From: Paenibacillus sp. YPG26
GTDB taxonomy: Bacteria > Bacillota > Bacilli > Paenibacillales > Paenibacillaceae
Assembly: GCF_023704175.1 (NCBI RefSeq)
Contig: NZ_CP084530.1
Location: 616,501 to 680,500, forward strand
DNA: 64,000 nt
Direction of reading: 5' to 3'
Shown here: positions 1 to 9,141 of the stretch, piece after piece
How the letters are laid out: each line of letters begins with the position of its first letter
Numbering within the stretch: the first letter of the stretch is position 1
The notes under the pieces: generated by a model
The model's input: only the letters and a program-made list of their open reading frames with translations
Database searches by the model: none
What the model was told of the DNA's origin: nothing
Made by a program: the position numbers and the translations under genes

Positions 1-564
1 TACTGGCTCGACCGGTTCGAGGTGCCCGAGTATTACGACAAGAAGATTGAAGAGCTGTCCAAAGGGAACCAGCAGAAGATGGGCTTTATCGCGGCGGTGG
101 TTCACCGTCCGAAGATTCTGATTCTGGATGAGGCCTTTAGTGGCCTGGACCCGGTGAATGTCGAGATTCTGAAGTCCACTGTAAAAGAGCTTCGCGATAA
201 TGGAACAAGCATCCTGTTCTCCACTCACCGCATGGAGCATGTTGAGGAGCTGTGTCAGCGGATTACGATTCTTCACCGTTCCAATCCGGTATTACAAGGC
301 AATATCAGAGAGATCAAGCAGCGTTACCCTAGAGAGCAGATTGTACTTAACACTATCGGAGAAGTAACGGGACTTGAGAAGATACAGGGCGTACAAAGTG
401 TAGAAAAGCGTGAACGCGGCTACCTGATACATATTAACAACGTTGCAGCCGCAAGAGAAGTCCTGCATATGGCCATGCAGCAGAGTGAAGTCGAGCATTT
501 CGAGATCAAAGAACCAACGCTTAACCAAATCTTTATCCAAGAGGTGGGTGAATCCAATGAATAA
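1..564 (+). CDS. ABC transporter ATP-binding protein, NatA-like (5' end outside window)
   Basis: This is the C-terminal part of an ABC ATPase; the frame is open from base 1, so the Walker A part lies upstream. Visible are a signature-like ELSKGNQQK segment, the Walker B ILILDEAFSGLDP, and the switch His in STHRMEH, followed by the roughly 80-residue C-terminal domain typical of NatA/DUF4162 exporter ATPases. It overlaps the next gene, a permease, by 8 bases, so the two are translationally coupled and probably form one Na+ or drug/lipid exporter. The substrate cannot be read from sequence. The ATPase call is certain; NatA-like is an inference from the partner permease. Confidence 0.9.
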   Translation, partial: YWLDRFEVPEYYDKKIEELSKGNQQKMGFIAAVVHRPKILILDEAFSGLDPVNVEILKSTVKELRDNGTSILFSTHRMEHVEELCQRITILHRSNPVLQGNIREIKQRYPREQIVLNTIGEVTGLEKIQGVQSVEKRERGYLIHINNVAAAREVLHMAMQQSEVEHFEIKEPTLNQIFIQEVGESNE

Positions 565-1837
565 GCTGGGAACGGTTATTGGCTTTACATTTTGGAATAA
601 GGTGAAGACAAAGGCATTTGTGGTTACAACGATTATATTTGCACTGCTTGTTACAATTGGAGTTAATGTTCCTTATCTGATCAAATTGTTCACCGGGGAT
701 GACGGCAATAATGAGACGAAGATCGGGCTGATCTACGGCAGTCAATCCGAGATTGCCCTTCGTCTTGAACAGTTCGCGGCGAGTCAGCCGCAGGCCGGCT
801 TCAAGCTGGTGAAATATGAGCAGGCCGATGAGAAGGTGCTCGCCAAAGACATTGAGGACAAAAAGATTGACGGGTATCTACAGTTCAAGGATGCTCCAGC
901 CGGGCAGTTCCCGCAGGCGGTGTATACCTCTAAAGACGGCAATCTCGGAATGGGACTTCAGAGTACCCTGCAAAGCGGGCTGCAAATTGTGAAGACCCAG
1001 TATATCACCAAGGGGTCATTGAGTGATGCCCAGGTAGCAGCATTGAACCAGCCGGTTCAGATCGACGCCCAGCAGGTTAAGGGGCAAGACGGCGCTGGGA
1101 CAACTGGCAATGAGAAGCAGACAGGTGCGAACTATGTTTTTGTCTATATCATGATTGTGCTGTTCTGGATGACGACTATGATGACAGGGAACATGATTGC
1201 TTCGGAAGTGACTTCCGAGAAGAGCTCGCGGATTATGGAGATTCTGATTACAAGCGCGTCTCCGTTAACGCAGATGTTCGGCAAAATTATAGGTATGTTC
1301 CTGATCGGTATTGTGCAAATCGTGGTCTTCGGAGCCGTACTTGCCATCAATGTGATGCTGCCTCATAACCGTGCCGCGTTCTCCCAATTTGATATTGATA
1401 TCAATCAGCTCGATCTCAGCGTGCTGCTCTACGGACTAGTGTTCTATGTACTCGGATATCTGCTGTTCTCGACCTTGTTCGCGGCTATAGGCTCCATGGT
1501 CAGCCGTACTGAGGACCTGGGTCAGGCAGTTATGCCGATTACCATGATCAGTCTGGCTTCATTCTACATCGGTACGTTCAGCGCATCATCACCTAACTCA
1601 CTGATCCTCAAAGTCGCATCTTACATCCCGTTCACTTCCCCGGTATCCATGCTGATCCGTGTAGGTCTGGGAAATGTGGCGATGTGGGAGGTAGGCTTAT
1701 CCCTGTTGATCTTGATTGTCTCCATCTTCTTATTCGGATGGCTGTCCGCCAAGATCTATCGCACCGGGGTGCTCATGTACGGCAAGCGTCCTACCTTGAA
1801 GGAAGTCCGCAAAGCTATGCAGGCTTATAAGATCTAA
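557..1837 (+). CDS. ABC-2 family permease, NatB-like
   Basis: A 426-residue membrane protein with one N-terminal membrane segment, a large extracytoplasmic domain of about 170 residues, then five to six membrane segments, which is the NatB/YhaP-type ABC-2 layout. The motif ASEVTSEKSSRIMEILITS, just before the second membrane segment, is typical of this permease group. The start is the ATG at 557, inside the end of the ATPase gene; an upstream in-frame ATG at 443 would lie wholly within the ATPase and is unlikely. With the ATPase it would form an exporter; Na+ export is the best-known role of the family but is not shown here. Confidence 0.88.
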   Translation: MNKLGTVIGFTFWNKVKTKAFVVTTIIFALLVTIGVNVPYLIKLFTGDDGNNETKIGLIYGSQSEIALRLEQFAASQPQAGFKLVKYEQADEKVLAKDIEDKKIDGYLQFKDAPAGQFPQAVYTSKDGNLGMGLQSTLQSGLQIVKTQYITKGSLSDAQVAALNQPVQIDAQQVKGQDGAGTTGNEKQTGANYVFVYIMIVLFWMTTMMTGNMIASEVTSEKSSRIMEILITSASPLTQMFGKIIGMFLIGIVQIVVFGAVLAINVMLPHNRAAFSQFDIDINQLDLSVLLYGLVFYVLGYLLFSTLFAAIGSMVSRTEDLGQAVMPITMISLASFYIGTFSASSPNSLILKVASYIPFTSPVSMLIRVGLGNVAMWEVGLSLLILIVSIFLFGWLSAKIYRTGVLMYGKRPTLKEVRKAMQAYKI

Positions 1838-1903
1838 GTATATAGCTGCTGTATATTTGAATTTAAGCGATTCTGAAAAGATAGATTTAGGGGAGGAATT
1901 GTA

Positions 1904-2089
1904 ATGACAAAGCAATTCTATCTGCTAATTATGCTAATGTTCTGTCTTACTAATACATTGATTTTAACGAATCGAAATGAGCTGCCTATTAATGATTTGG
2001 TACTGGGGATTATGACTGGCATCTCGATAGTAGGAAATATCTATATATTAGTCCAGTTGAGCAAGAGAAAAAGCCTAAGGAAACTATAA
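1904..2089 (+). CDS. small two-helix membrane protein, unknown function
   Basis: A 61-residue protein with two hydrophobic stretches (about residues 5-22 and 32-50) and a basic C-terminal tail rich in Lys/Arg, so probably two membrane helices with the tail in the cytoplasm. GGGGAGG at 1890-1896 is well spaced from the ATG. I do not recognise a family. It follows the NatAB-like pair by 66 bases and could be cotranscribed with it. The strong ribosome-binding site and clean membrane topology argue that it is real. Confidence 0.6.
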   Translation: MTKQFYLLIMLMFCLTNTLILTNRNELPINDLVLGIMTGISIVGNIYILVQLSKRKSLRKL

Positions 2090-2140
2090 ACTCTCAGGTA
2101 ACCGGATCACAGACTAACCAAAACAGTGAGGTGGTGCCAG

Positions 2141-2299
2141 ATGAGAAAGGATATATTTGGAATCAGCTTGGCTATAGGTGTCGCTCTAGGAACCGCATTT
2201 GGTCTGATTATGGACAATTTGGCCATAGGTATTGCGATTGGAGTCGCCCTAGGGGCCGCGTTCGGAGCCAACTATGACAGAAGGGACCGGAACAAGTAG
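2141..2299 (+). CDS. small glycine-zipper protein, 52 aa
   Basis: A short protein made of two copies of a glycine-zipper segment: the first runs from residue 7 (GISLAIGVALGTAFG), the second from residue 29 (GIAIGVALGAAFG), followed by a charged tail NYDRRDRNK. The Gly-xxx-Gly spacing suggests two tightly packed membrane helices. It starts at ATG 2141 behind a GTGAGGTGG-like site and ends 28 bases before a terminator. The internal duplication is visible at DNA level too (gtcgccctagg-type words recur). Function is unknown; similar small glycine-zipper proteins are often annotated hypothetical in Bacillales. Confidence 0.6.
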   Translation: MRKDIFGISLAIGVALGTAFGLIMDNLAIGIAIGVALGAAFGANYDRRDRNK

Positions 2300-2327
2300 T
2301 CCTATCGTGAAGGCAGTTACCGCAGAA

Positions 2328-2366
2328 AGACCAGGAGGATCAGAACATTGATCCTTCTGGTCTTTT
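2328..2366 (+). terminator. rho-independent terminator
   Basis: A 15-bp stem (AGACCAGGAGGATCA pairing with TGATCCTTCTGGTCT, one G-U) with a 6-base loop, followed by TTTTC. It ends the ABC/small-protein unit. A near copy of this terminator with its flank occurs at 3811. Confidence 0.85.
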
Positions 2367-2553
2367 CTACATGCAGTACTAACTAAGCCGCGCTGATACT
2401 GGCCTTGCAGTAGTGCTTTTCATTAGTAATGGTGTGTTTCGGGCTGCGCTGGTTTAATTTAGATAGTATACTGAAATATGTAATTATTTGGATTCCAAGC
2501 TGCTTTATCAGGTTAATGACTTAAGGAAGACAATACGTGAAGAGGGGATAGCT

Positions 2554-3213
2554 ATGATAAGGAAAAGAAATCTTGGAATTGCTCTTGCAATTCTCGGCAT
2601 GACGGTTACAGGAGCTGCGGGTGTATATGCTGGCAGCAATCTTCAACAAATCAAGGCTTATCTGAATTATGGGCTGGGCGTGGAGGTTGACGGCACCTTA
2701 CTCAAGGACAGCTCAGGACGCAAGCTGAATCCGATCACTTATCAGAATGTCACTTACCTGCCGGTGCGGGCAGTGGCTCAAGGTTTAGGCTCTACGGTCA
2801 ATGTTAACCCTGCGGGCAATACGGTACAGATCAAATCCGGGCTAACCGACACAGTGCCGGGTACTTCGCCATCCATACCTGCAACGGACACGAAGGTCAA
2901 ATCTAGTTACCTGCCCTCTGATTTCAGAATTCCGGAGGATGCGAAGTTTAATGCGTTCATTCAAAGCACGGCAGCCGGCAAGAAATACGTCATTGTTGAG
3001 TTCACCACCAAAGATAGTTTTGAGACGTTGTACAGCGAGTATAAAACCTACCTGACGAACCATGGCTTCCAAGATGTTATCGAGTCCAAGAATGCGGATG
3101 AATTCAGCTTCAATACCAAGAATACAACCCAGTCCTGGATCATTAGCGGAACGATCACCAAGAAAGACAATGAAACGCTAAGCTCCATCACCATTAACTG
3201 GTCCGAACAATAG
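2554..3213 (+). CDS. secreted stalk-domain (copper amine oxidase N-like) protein
   Basis: A 219-residue protein with an N-terminal signal peptide or anchor (residues 1-27), then a copper amine oxidase N-terminal-like 'stalk' domain (about residues 37-92, with VEVDGTLLKD and VTYLPVRAVAQGLG), a Ser/Thr/Pro linker, and a C-terminal domain of about 100 residues beginning YLPSDFRIPEDAKF. The start chosen is ATG 2554, preceded by AGAGGGGATA; an upstream TTG at 2488 would add a poorly coded stretch. Its C-terminal domain is paralogous to that of the lipoprotein immediately downstream. Stalk domains are common in exported Paenibacillus proteins; the function of this one is unknown. Confidence 0.75.
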   Translation: MIRKRNLGIALAILGMTVTGAAGVYAGSNLQQIKAYLNYGLGVEVDGTLLKDSSGRKLNPITYQNVTYLPVRAVAQGLGSTVNVNPAGNTVQIKSGLTDTVPGTSPSIPATDTKVKSSYLPSDFRIPEDAKFNAFIQSTAAGKKYVIVEFTTKDSFETLYSEYKTYLTNHGFQDVIESKNADEFSFNTKNTTQSWIISGTITKKDNETLSSITINWSEQ

Positions 3214-3244
3214 TGTACTTATCAATTAGTAAAGGACTGATCTC

Positions 3245-3727
3245 ATGCGAATGAAATCCAGCATTGCTCTGCTGCTCTTAGCTGCTTCTGTGTTGACTTC
3301 GGCCTGCGGAACTGAGCCGGCTGTGAAGAAGCAGGCAGACACCGTCCCTGTCTCCACACCGAGTGCTCCGGCAGAGAACAGCACCACGCCTACAACTACG
3401 AACGGGGCAGCTGCTCCGAAGTATTTGCCGCCAAGCTTGCCAATTCCGGAGGATGCTCAATTCACCCATGTCCAGGAGACGATGGAGAACAACAAGAAAT
3501 CGTCCACCGTTATTTTTCTCACAGGAGAAGAGCTTGAGAAGCTTGGAGAGGACTATAAGCAGTTCTTCCAAGCGGAACAGGTGAAAGACAGCAATGAGCT
3601 CATCGATAAATCCTCCATCGTAATGAACGGAGAGGTTGCCGGGAAGTACAGCCTGTCCATTACAGGAGGAGCCTCCGGAAGCAAGCCGGAATTACGGGAG
3701 ATTACTATTCATTTCGACGAGCTGTAA
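3245..3727 (+). CDS. lipoprotein sharing a domain with its upstream neighbour
   Basis: A 160-residue predicted lipoprotein with lipobox LTSAC (Cys21), a Thr/Ser/Pro/Ala-rich linker to about residue 58, and a C-terminal domain beginning YLPPSLPIPEDAQF. That domain matches the C-terminal domain of the preceding protein in start motif, length and the closing Ile-Thr-Ile pattern. It lies 31 bases downstream and is probably cotranscribed. The two look like a duplication in which one copy kept a stalk domain and the other a lipid anchor. I do not recognise a function. Confidence 0.7.
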   Translation: MRMKSSIALLLLAASVLTSACGTEPAVKKQADTVPVSTPSAPAENSTTPTTTNGAAAPKYLPPSLPIPEDAQFTHVQETMENNKKSSTVIFLTGEELEKLGEDYKQFFQAEQVKDSNELIDKSSIVMNGEVAGKYSLSITGGASGSKPELREITIHFDEL

Positions 3728-3810
3728 CTTCCGGGTGAAGTGAGGCCTAACTTGAAGAGAATGAACAGGGTGGGACAATTAACTGGATATCAGAGAAGTA
3801 ACCGCTAAAT

Positions 3811-3848
3811 GGCCAGGAGATCAGATTGTTGATCTGCTGGTCTTTTTT
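3811..3848 (+). terminator. rho-independent terminator
   Basis: GGCCAGGAGATCA pairs with TGATCTGCTGGTC around a 6-base loop, followed by TTTTTT. It resembles the terminator at 2328 in both stem and upstream flank. Confidence 0.8.
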
Positions 3849-4133
3849 CAGTTAGGGGATCATGGAGCAGGGGGGGATTCAGTTAAGTTGTTCTTGGCTT
3901 TGTCCATGAAATAGCGGCTCTAATCTATTGTCTTTACTGGCTAACAGGCAAGTTGAGAGAGGAGAACACCGGCGCTTCCAACAGAACAATAAAAAATTCA
4001 AGTTATTACATAATAAAATCAATTTACTCTTCTAACCATTAAAAATACCATATTACTAAGTCATCCTGCTGTTATGTAACTCGCAGAAGGTCAGCAGCAG
4101 GTAAGCATTAATTCTAATCCAATCAAGAGGAGG
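3849..4133. other. intergenic region upstream of the GH43 gene
   Basis: About 285 bases without a supportable gene. It becomes strongly AT-rich over the last 130 bases, as expected for a promoter region, but I see no convincing -35/-10 pair with correct spacing. No operator palindrome is evident. Confidence 0.4.
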
Positions 4134-4139
4134 ATGTTC

Positions 4140-7100
4140 ATGAAGAAAAGTAAAAAGTGGCTGGTCATGCTGTTGGCTTTCGTCACTGTAGCGGCTTCCG
4201 GCCTGGTCACCGCCAAGCAAGAAGTGCAAGCAGCCACTTCGCTCACGCCTGCCGCGGCGAAGATTCCCGGCAGCAGCAACCCGGTCATAACACATAAGTA
4301 CGGTGCCGATCCTTATGCCTTGACTTATAACGGTCGAGTCTACCTCTATCTGACAGATGATCAGGCCCAATGGGAGCTGACTCCCGATACGAATAACAAT
4401 TACTCCAATTGCCGCAGCATTACCATTATCTCTTCCGCGGATATGGTGAACTGGACCGACCATGGCAAGGTGCCGGTTGGCAAGCAGGTAGGCGGAACTA
4501 CCTGGGCGAACAATGCGTGGGCCCCGGCGATTGCTGTGAAGAATATTGACGGTAAGGATAAGTTCTTTCTGTACTTTGCCGATAATGCGTCAGGTATAGG
4601 CGTATTGGAAGGCGACTCTCCGATCGGACCTTTCCATGATCCGCTAGGGAAGGCCCTCATCGACAGAAGCGTCCCCAATGTCACCATGAAGAGTGTGCCT
4701 TGGCTCTTTGACCCGGCCGTATTGGTCGATGACGATGGTAAGGCCTATTTATACTTCGGGGGCGGGATCGACGGATTGGATGCTAATAATCCCAAATCAT
4801 CCCGCGTCGTACAGCTGGGCGATGACATGACCAGCATCGTGGGAACCCCGGTAGAGATTGATGCCCCGAGAATATTTGAAGATTCCGGCATTCATAAAAT
4901 TAACGGCAAGTATTACTATTCCTACTGCTCGAACTTTAGCGGCAAGGATGGAGCGGGTTACCCGCCTACGGGCACGATCGCTTACATGGTCAGCGATAAT
5001 CCAATGGGACCATTTGAATACATCGGGCCGATTCTTCCGGGACCGTATGTGTTTGGTAACGGGGATGCGGGAAATAACCACCATGCCATCTTTGAGTTCA
5101 AGAATAAATGGTATATCACTTACCACACTCGCCAGGTCAACATTGCACAGAGACAGATTAACGGTCAGACAGGCCACAGGGATTACCGCTCGCCGAGTAT
5201 CACCGAGCTTCAGATTGATTCGGAGACCGGGTTGATCACCCCGCTTGTGATGGAGAACAAAGGCGCGGATCAGTTACAGCCTTTAGATCCATATACTAGA
5301 GTGGAAGCCGAGACCATTGCATGGAACGGAGGCATCTCTACCGAGTCATCCAGCCAGCCGGGTGAAATGGTAGAGAGCATTAATCTGCAAGTACGTGATA
5401 TCCATCAAAATGACTGGATTGCGGTTGCCGATGTGGACTTTGGAGAGACCGGAGCCGGTGCGTTCACCGCAAATGTTGCAAGCGGTTCCAATGGCGGTGC
5501 CATTGAACTACGGCTGGACAATCCGGATGGCGCTTTGATTGGAACCCTTCCAGTCTCGTCTACCGGCGGACCGGATCAGTGGAAGACCATGACAACAAAT
5601 GTCTCAGGCGCTGTGGGCACTCACGATCTGTATATGCTGTTTAAGGGAGAAGGCACAGGCAATCTCTTCACATTCGATTACTGGAAATTCACGGAGAAGA
5701 GCGATTCCAAGGAGCTTGTCGCTATTCAGGCAACTTTGAACAAGCCCAAGATCGACATTGCCGCCGGCAGCAATACAGCCAATCTAACCGTCAACGCCAT
5801 CTATGCCGATGGAACCCGTGCCGATGTTACCGCCGAGGCGGTGGCAGTGCCGGAACAAGAAGAGATTGTCAATATCAGCAGCGGTGTGGTTACCGGACTT
5901 AAGCATGGGGCAACGAACATTAATATAAGTTATGGTGGGAAGACCTCTGTTTTGTATGTGGAAGTAAAAGATTTGAAAGATGAGCTTACGGTGAAGAAGC
6001 TTAGTATCGACAATGCCAAGCCGATACTCGATAAGGGCGGCAAGGCTTCATTTAAGGTAACCGCTAAATATGTAGACGGTCATACCGAGGATGTGACTGA
6101 AGCGGCATCATACGACAATGGTGCCCCGAATGTGGCGGAGGTACTGAATGGACTGATTACGGCCAAGGACAGCGGTACTTCTACTGTGGTTGTCAGTTTC
6201 AAAGGCAAGGCAGGCTATGCGGTAACGGCCCAGCTCTATGTCACCGTCTCGAACCTCTCGGAACCCGTTAAATATGTGATCAGAACAAGTAATCCTGTAT
6301 TTGATGGACCTGCAAAAGTAGTATACGGTGACGTCATCGGATTTTTTGACGCAGGGAAGAATGGAGAGCCTGACGGTGCGGTTACGTTTAAAGTGAATGT
6401 ACCATCTGCGGGGAAATACAAAATGTCCGTATTCAATGCTGTTGTATACGGAACCGTGTCCCATCAGTACACGATAAATGGGGATGCAAGCAGTACGGTC
6501 AAATACACTTATCCAGGTGCGGCAGGATGGAAGTTATCTCCGTTCTCTCAAGAAATTACGTTGAATGAAGGAGATAATACAATTAAGATTGCCCACGATC
6601 CGGGGGTAGGTGGTGCGGCAGAAGTCCAGTATGTTGTACTGCAGGGGTTAGACGGAGACCATGCTTTTATTCCGGTTGCAGGCGTATCCCTCGACAAGTC
6701 CACCCTCACGATGAAGGCAGGGGACACGGGCACTTTAGTTGCTGCTGTGAATCCAAGCACGGCGACAGACAAGAAGATTGTTGTTGTCGCAGAGGGAAGC
6801 GCGGCTGCAGTTACCGAAGCTATATATGGTGAGGACGGTACACTCCGTGTGCAGCTCAAGGCTGTTGAGCCGGGAACCGCAACGGTCAAGGCGTATGCCG
6901 GAGGCTTCGCTGCGGAGACCCTTGTAACCGTAGAGGGAGAAGTGACCCAGCCAGAGGTTGCAGTAACCGGGGTTACCTTAGATAAGAATACGGCTGCGAT
7001 TGAAGTTAATCATACAACACAACTGAGCGCCACAATTACCCCGGCAAATGCAACGAATAAGAAGACTGTATGGTCCAGCAGCAACGAAAGCGTAGCGACG

Positions 7101-7910
7101 GTTGACCAAGCCGGACTTGTTAAAGGAATGAAATCAGGTACCGCAATCATTAAAGTAACGACTGAGGACGGAAAACTCAGTGCGCAATGTATAATCACCG
7201 TTAAAGACCCGTCCAGCGGCGGCAATCCAGGTGGCGGCAATCCAGGTGGTGGCAATCCAGGAGGTGGCAGCTCTGGCGGCACGGGCTCGACCAAGCCTGA
7301 CACGCCAAAAGACGGAACTGAACCCGTAGGACAAAAACCGTCGGAAGAGCCAAAAGAAGGCCAGCCAGCTTCTCCTAAACCAGTGGAATTCAAAGATGTG
7401 GTTAGTCACTGGGCAGGAAAAGAGATTCAAAAGCTGGTAGAAAAGAAAATCATAAGCGGTTATCCTGACGGAAGCTTCAGACCGAACCAGGAAATTAATA
7501 GAGCCGAATTTATCGCGCTAATCTGCAGAATGCTGCAATTGAAGCCTGTTGACGGACAATCCGCATTCAAGGACGTGAACTCGGATGTATGGTATGCCGG
7601 TTATGTGAATGCGATAAAAGCAGCTGGAATCGTTCAGGGGTATGAGGACAGAAGCTTCAAGCCTAATCAAAAAATCACAAGAGAAGAAGCCTTTGTGATC
7701 CTTTATAGGGCGGCTGCCGGTAAGCTGAATGCCTCAGGCAGTAACCCGAGCTTTACGGATGATGCGGCTGTATCGGCATGGGCAAAAGAAGCGGCAGATG
7801 CATTAGTGGAGGCAGGCGCAGCAAGCGGGTATGCGGATGGCACCCTGAAGCCCAAGAATAATATCACCCGCGCCGAAGCCGTTAAGGTTCTTGCTTACTT
7901 TGTGAAATAA
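4140..7910 (+). CDS. SLH-anchored modular glycoside hydrolase family 43 enzyme
   Basis: A 1256-residue surface enzyme. Order: signal peptide (1-31); GH43 five-bladed propeller (about 45-375) with the expected acids Asp57 (base, GADPYA), Asp191 (FDPAVLVDDDG) and Glu247 (acid, FEDSGIHKINGKYY); CBM6-like beta-sandwich (about 385-520); two Ig-like BIG domains (525-710); a second carbohydrate-binding-like domain (715-845); two more BIG domains (850-1022); a Gly/Pro linker with a repeated NPGG unit; three SLH repeats (about 1084-1256). It would act on arabinoxylan or arabinan side chains at the cell surface. ATG 4140 is preferred over ATG 4134 because GAGGAGG (4127-4133) abuts the latter. The catalytic triad is intact. 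The exact substrate is not determined. Confidence 0.93.
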   Translation: MKKSKKWLVMLLAFVTVAASGLVTAKQEVQAATSLTPAAAKIPGSSNPVITHKYGADPYALTYNGRVYLYLTDDQAQWELTPDTNNNYSNCRSITIISSADMVNWTDHGKVPVGKQVGGTTWANNAWAPAIAVKNIDGKDKFFLYFADNASGIGVLEGDSPIGPFHDPLGKALIDRSVPNVTMKSVPWLFDPAVLVDDDGKAYLYFGGGIDGLDANNPKSSRVVQLGDDMTSIVGTPVEIDAPRIFEDSGIHKINGKYYYSYCSNFSGKDGAGYPPTGTIAYMVSDNPMGPFEYIGPILPGPYVFGNGDAGNNHHAIFEFKNKWYITYHTRQVNIAQRQINGQTGHRDYRSPSITELQIDSETGLITPLVMENKGADQLQPLDPYTRVEAETIAWNGGISTESSSQPGEMVESINLQVRDIHQNDWIAVADVDFGETGAGAFTANVASGSNGGAIELRLDNPDGALIGTLPVSSTGGPDQWKTMTTNVSGAVGTHDLYMLFKGEGTGNLFTFDYWKFTEKSDSKELVAIQATLNKPKIDIAAGSNTANLTVNAIYADGTRADVTAEAVAVPEQEEIVNISSGVVTGLKHGATNINISYGGKTSVLYVEVKDLKDELTVKKLSIDNAKPILDKGGKASFKVTAKYVDGHTEDVTEAASYDNGAPNVAEVLNGLITAKDSGTSTVVVSFKGKAGYAVTAQLYVTVSNLSEPVKYVIRTSNPVFDGPAKVVYGDVIGFFDAGKNGEPDGAVTFKVNVPSAGKYKMSVFNAVVYGTVSHQYTINGDASSTVKYTYPGAAGWKLSPFSQEITLNEGDNTIKIAHDPGVGGAAEVQYVVLQGLDGDHAFIPVAGVSLDKSTLTMKAGDTGTLVAAVNPSTATDKKIVVVAEGSAAAVTEAIYGEDGTLRVQLKAVEPGTATVKAYAGGFAAETLVTVEGEVTQPEVAVTGVTLDKNTAAIEVNHTTQLSATITPANATNKKTVWSSSNESVATVDQAGLVKGMKSGTAIIKVTTEDGKLSAQCIITVKDPSSGGNPGGGNPGGGNPGGGSSGGTGSTKPDTPKDGTEPVGQKPSEEPKEGQPASPKPVEFKDVVSHWAGKEIQKLVEKKIISGYPDGSFRPNQEINRAEFIALICRMLQLKPVDGQSAFKDVNSDVWYAGYVNAIKAAGIVQGYEDRSFKPNQKITREEAFVILYRAAAGKLNASGSNPSFTDDAAVSAWAKEAADALVEAGAASGYADGTLKPKNNITRAEAVKVLAYFVK

Positions 7911-7922
7911 TCTAGCAATAGG

Positions 7923-7953
7923 AAGAACCTGCTGAGTTTATCAGCAGGTTCTT
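7923..7953 (+). terminator. hairpin between convergent genes
   Basis: A perfect 13-bp stem (AAGAACCTGCTGA / TCAGCAGGTTCTT) with a 5-base loop, 12 bases after the GH43 stop and between convergent genes. There is no U tract, so termination strength is uncertain. Confidence 0.6.
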
Positions 7954-7972
7954 AGCTGTATGCACAGGGATT

Positions 7973-8806
7973 CTACTGGGGAAATGAGGGCTTCTTAAGG
8001 GAACAGCTCATGGCTACCTCTCTTAGCTCGGGAGCAAAGGAGCTGAGGGAGATGATGAAGTAACAGGTCTCGGGAAAGTGGTGCTCCAGAAACCGGAGCG
8101 TGGTTTTGTTCAGCACCTCTGTATTCTCGTAGCGTGTGACCACCATGTTGATGAAGCTGTTCAATTCAAGCACGGTGGTACCTACTTCACGAGCCAGCAG
8201 CTGCTGACGTTTGAACCCGGGAGGGGAGAATCGCAAGTAACCTACCATAGCCTGGTTCTGAACTATGAAGCTTTGTATCTTGGCGGAGTAGACATCCAGA
8301 CGCTGAATGATCTCTCTTTCCAGAGGATCCAGTGAATTCCGTAGCAGGATAGCATGGCCAAGCTGATCCTCCAGCCATAGATCCAACAACTCGACTACGG
8401 ACAGCTGGGGAGCGTACTGGCCCTGCACATAATAAGACAGCTGGCGTAAGTACTCCTGGTTCTCGTTGAGAGTGCCGTTGAAGTAGGTAGGGGACAGGCT
8501 GACCTGAACTTCATTATTAATCCGCAGCCGCTGCAAATTCCCCTCAAACTCATAATATCCCTTGGCGACCGGCCAGATCTCTTTGGCTAACTGGATCATC
8601 CTGTCTGAATTTACCGCTTCGTCCCTGGGCAGGCTGTACAATTTGGTGACGAGATCTCCAAAAGCTTGAATATACCGGTCAGCCCCCGTTATCCATTGTT
8701 TCTCATAGGGAGCAAGGCCTTCCAATACGAATATGGCGTGATCCTGCAAGATGGGAAGCCAAAAATCGTGCTCCTCCCAAATGGTGATGCTTCTAACTTC
8801 TGACAA
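7973..8806 (-). CDS. DUF2935 family protein
   Basis: A 277-residue soluble, mostly helical protein. The N-terminal WEEHDFWLPILQDHA and the internal LEDQLGHAILLRN are the paired acidic/His helices seen in DUF2935 proteins, which form two ferritin-like four-helix bundles with a likely metal site. The start is a TTG with GGGGTGA seven bases upstream. It is convergent with the GH43 gene and divergent from the antiporter cluster. The family is widespread in spore-formers; its function is unknown. Confidence 0.8.
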   Translation of the reverse strand: MSEVRSITIWEEHDFWLPILQDHAIFVLEGLAPYEKQWITGADRYIQAFGDLVTKLYSLPRDEAVNSDRMIQLAKEIWPVAKGYYEFEGNLQRLRINNEVQVSLSPTYFNGTLNENQEYLRQLSYYVQGQYAPQLSVVELLDLWLEDQLGHAILLRNSLDPLEREIIQRLDVYSAKIQSFIVQNQAMVGYLRFSPPGFKRQQLLAREVGTTVLELNSFINMVVTRYENTEVLNKTTLRFLEHHFPETCYFIISLSSFAPELREVAMSCSLKKPSFPQ

Positions 8807-8914
8807 CGTGCTTCACCCCGTTCTACCGATATTCTCTGAGAATCATGCAATTATAGATATGCCTGAAAGAGACTATAAATTCCTGCCCGGAGCTGAAGAA
8901 CGCGGCGATTATTC

Positions 8915-9016
8915 TTTACATTGCGAGCAGCCCCTTGTTATAATGACGCTAGAATTTGATACTGAAGATCACCGGAGGAGCCTGCCAACAGCGGGCTCTC
9001 TTTGTCTTTTTATACT
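8915..9016 (+). promoter_or_regulatory. promoter plus hairpin leader (copy 1) upstream of CPA1 antiporter
   Basis: TTTACA (8915) - 18 bp - TATAAT (8939) gives a good sigma-A promoter. The predicted transcript begins within a segment that is nearly identical to 10416-10480. It holds a GGAGGAG word and a GAGCCTGC/GCGGGCTC stem (8978-8998, CAACA loop), followed by a T-rich tract. That is an attenuator-like leader about 125 bases before the antiporter start. It could be a riboswitch or attenuator; no ligand can be read from the sequence. Confidence 0.65.
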
Positions 9017-9141
9017 TTAGCAGACTACAGTGATGCTTGATAACTGCTTTAAATCCTATGTACTTGGTTATGATGTGAAAGTAATGTTTGTAGTGAACAT
9101 GCTTATATTATGAATGAGTCAAGAAAGGGGTAGCCTACAAA

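Noticed and set aside
8940..9016. ydaO (c-di-AMP) riboswitch upstream of the antiporter
   Set aside because: The leader is far too short and lacks the conserved multi-helix core expected for ydaO. The possibility of another cation-sensing class was kept as a finding.
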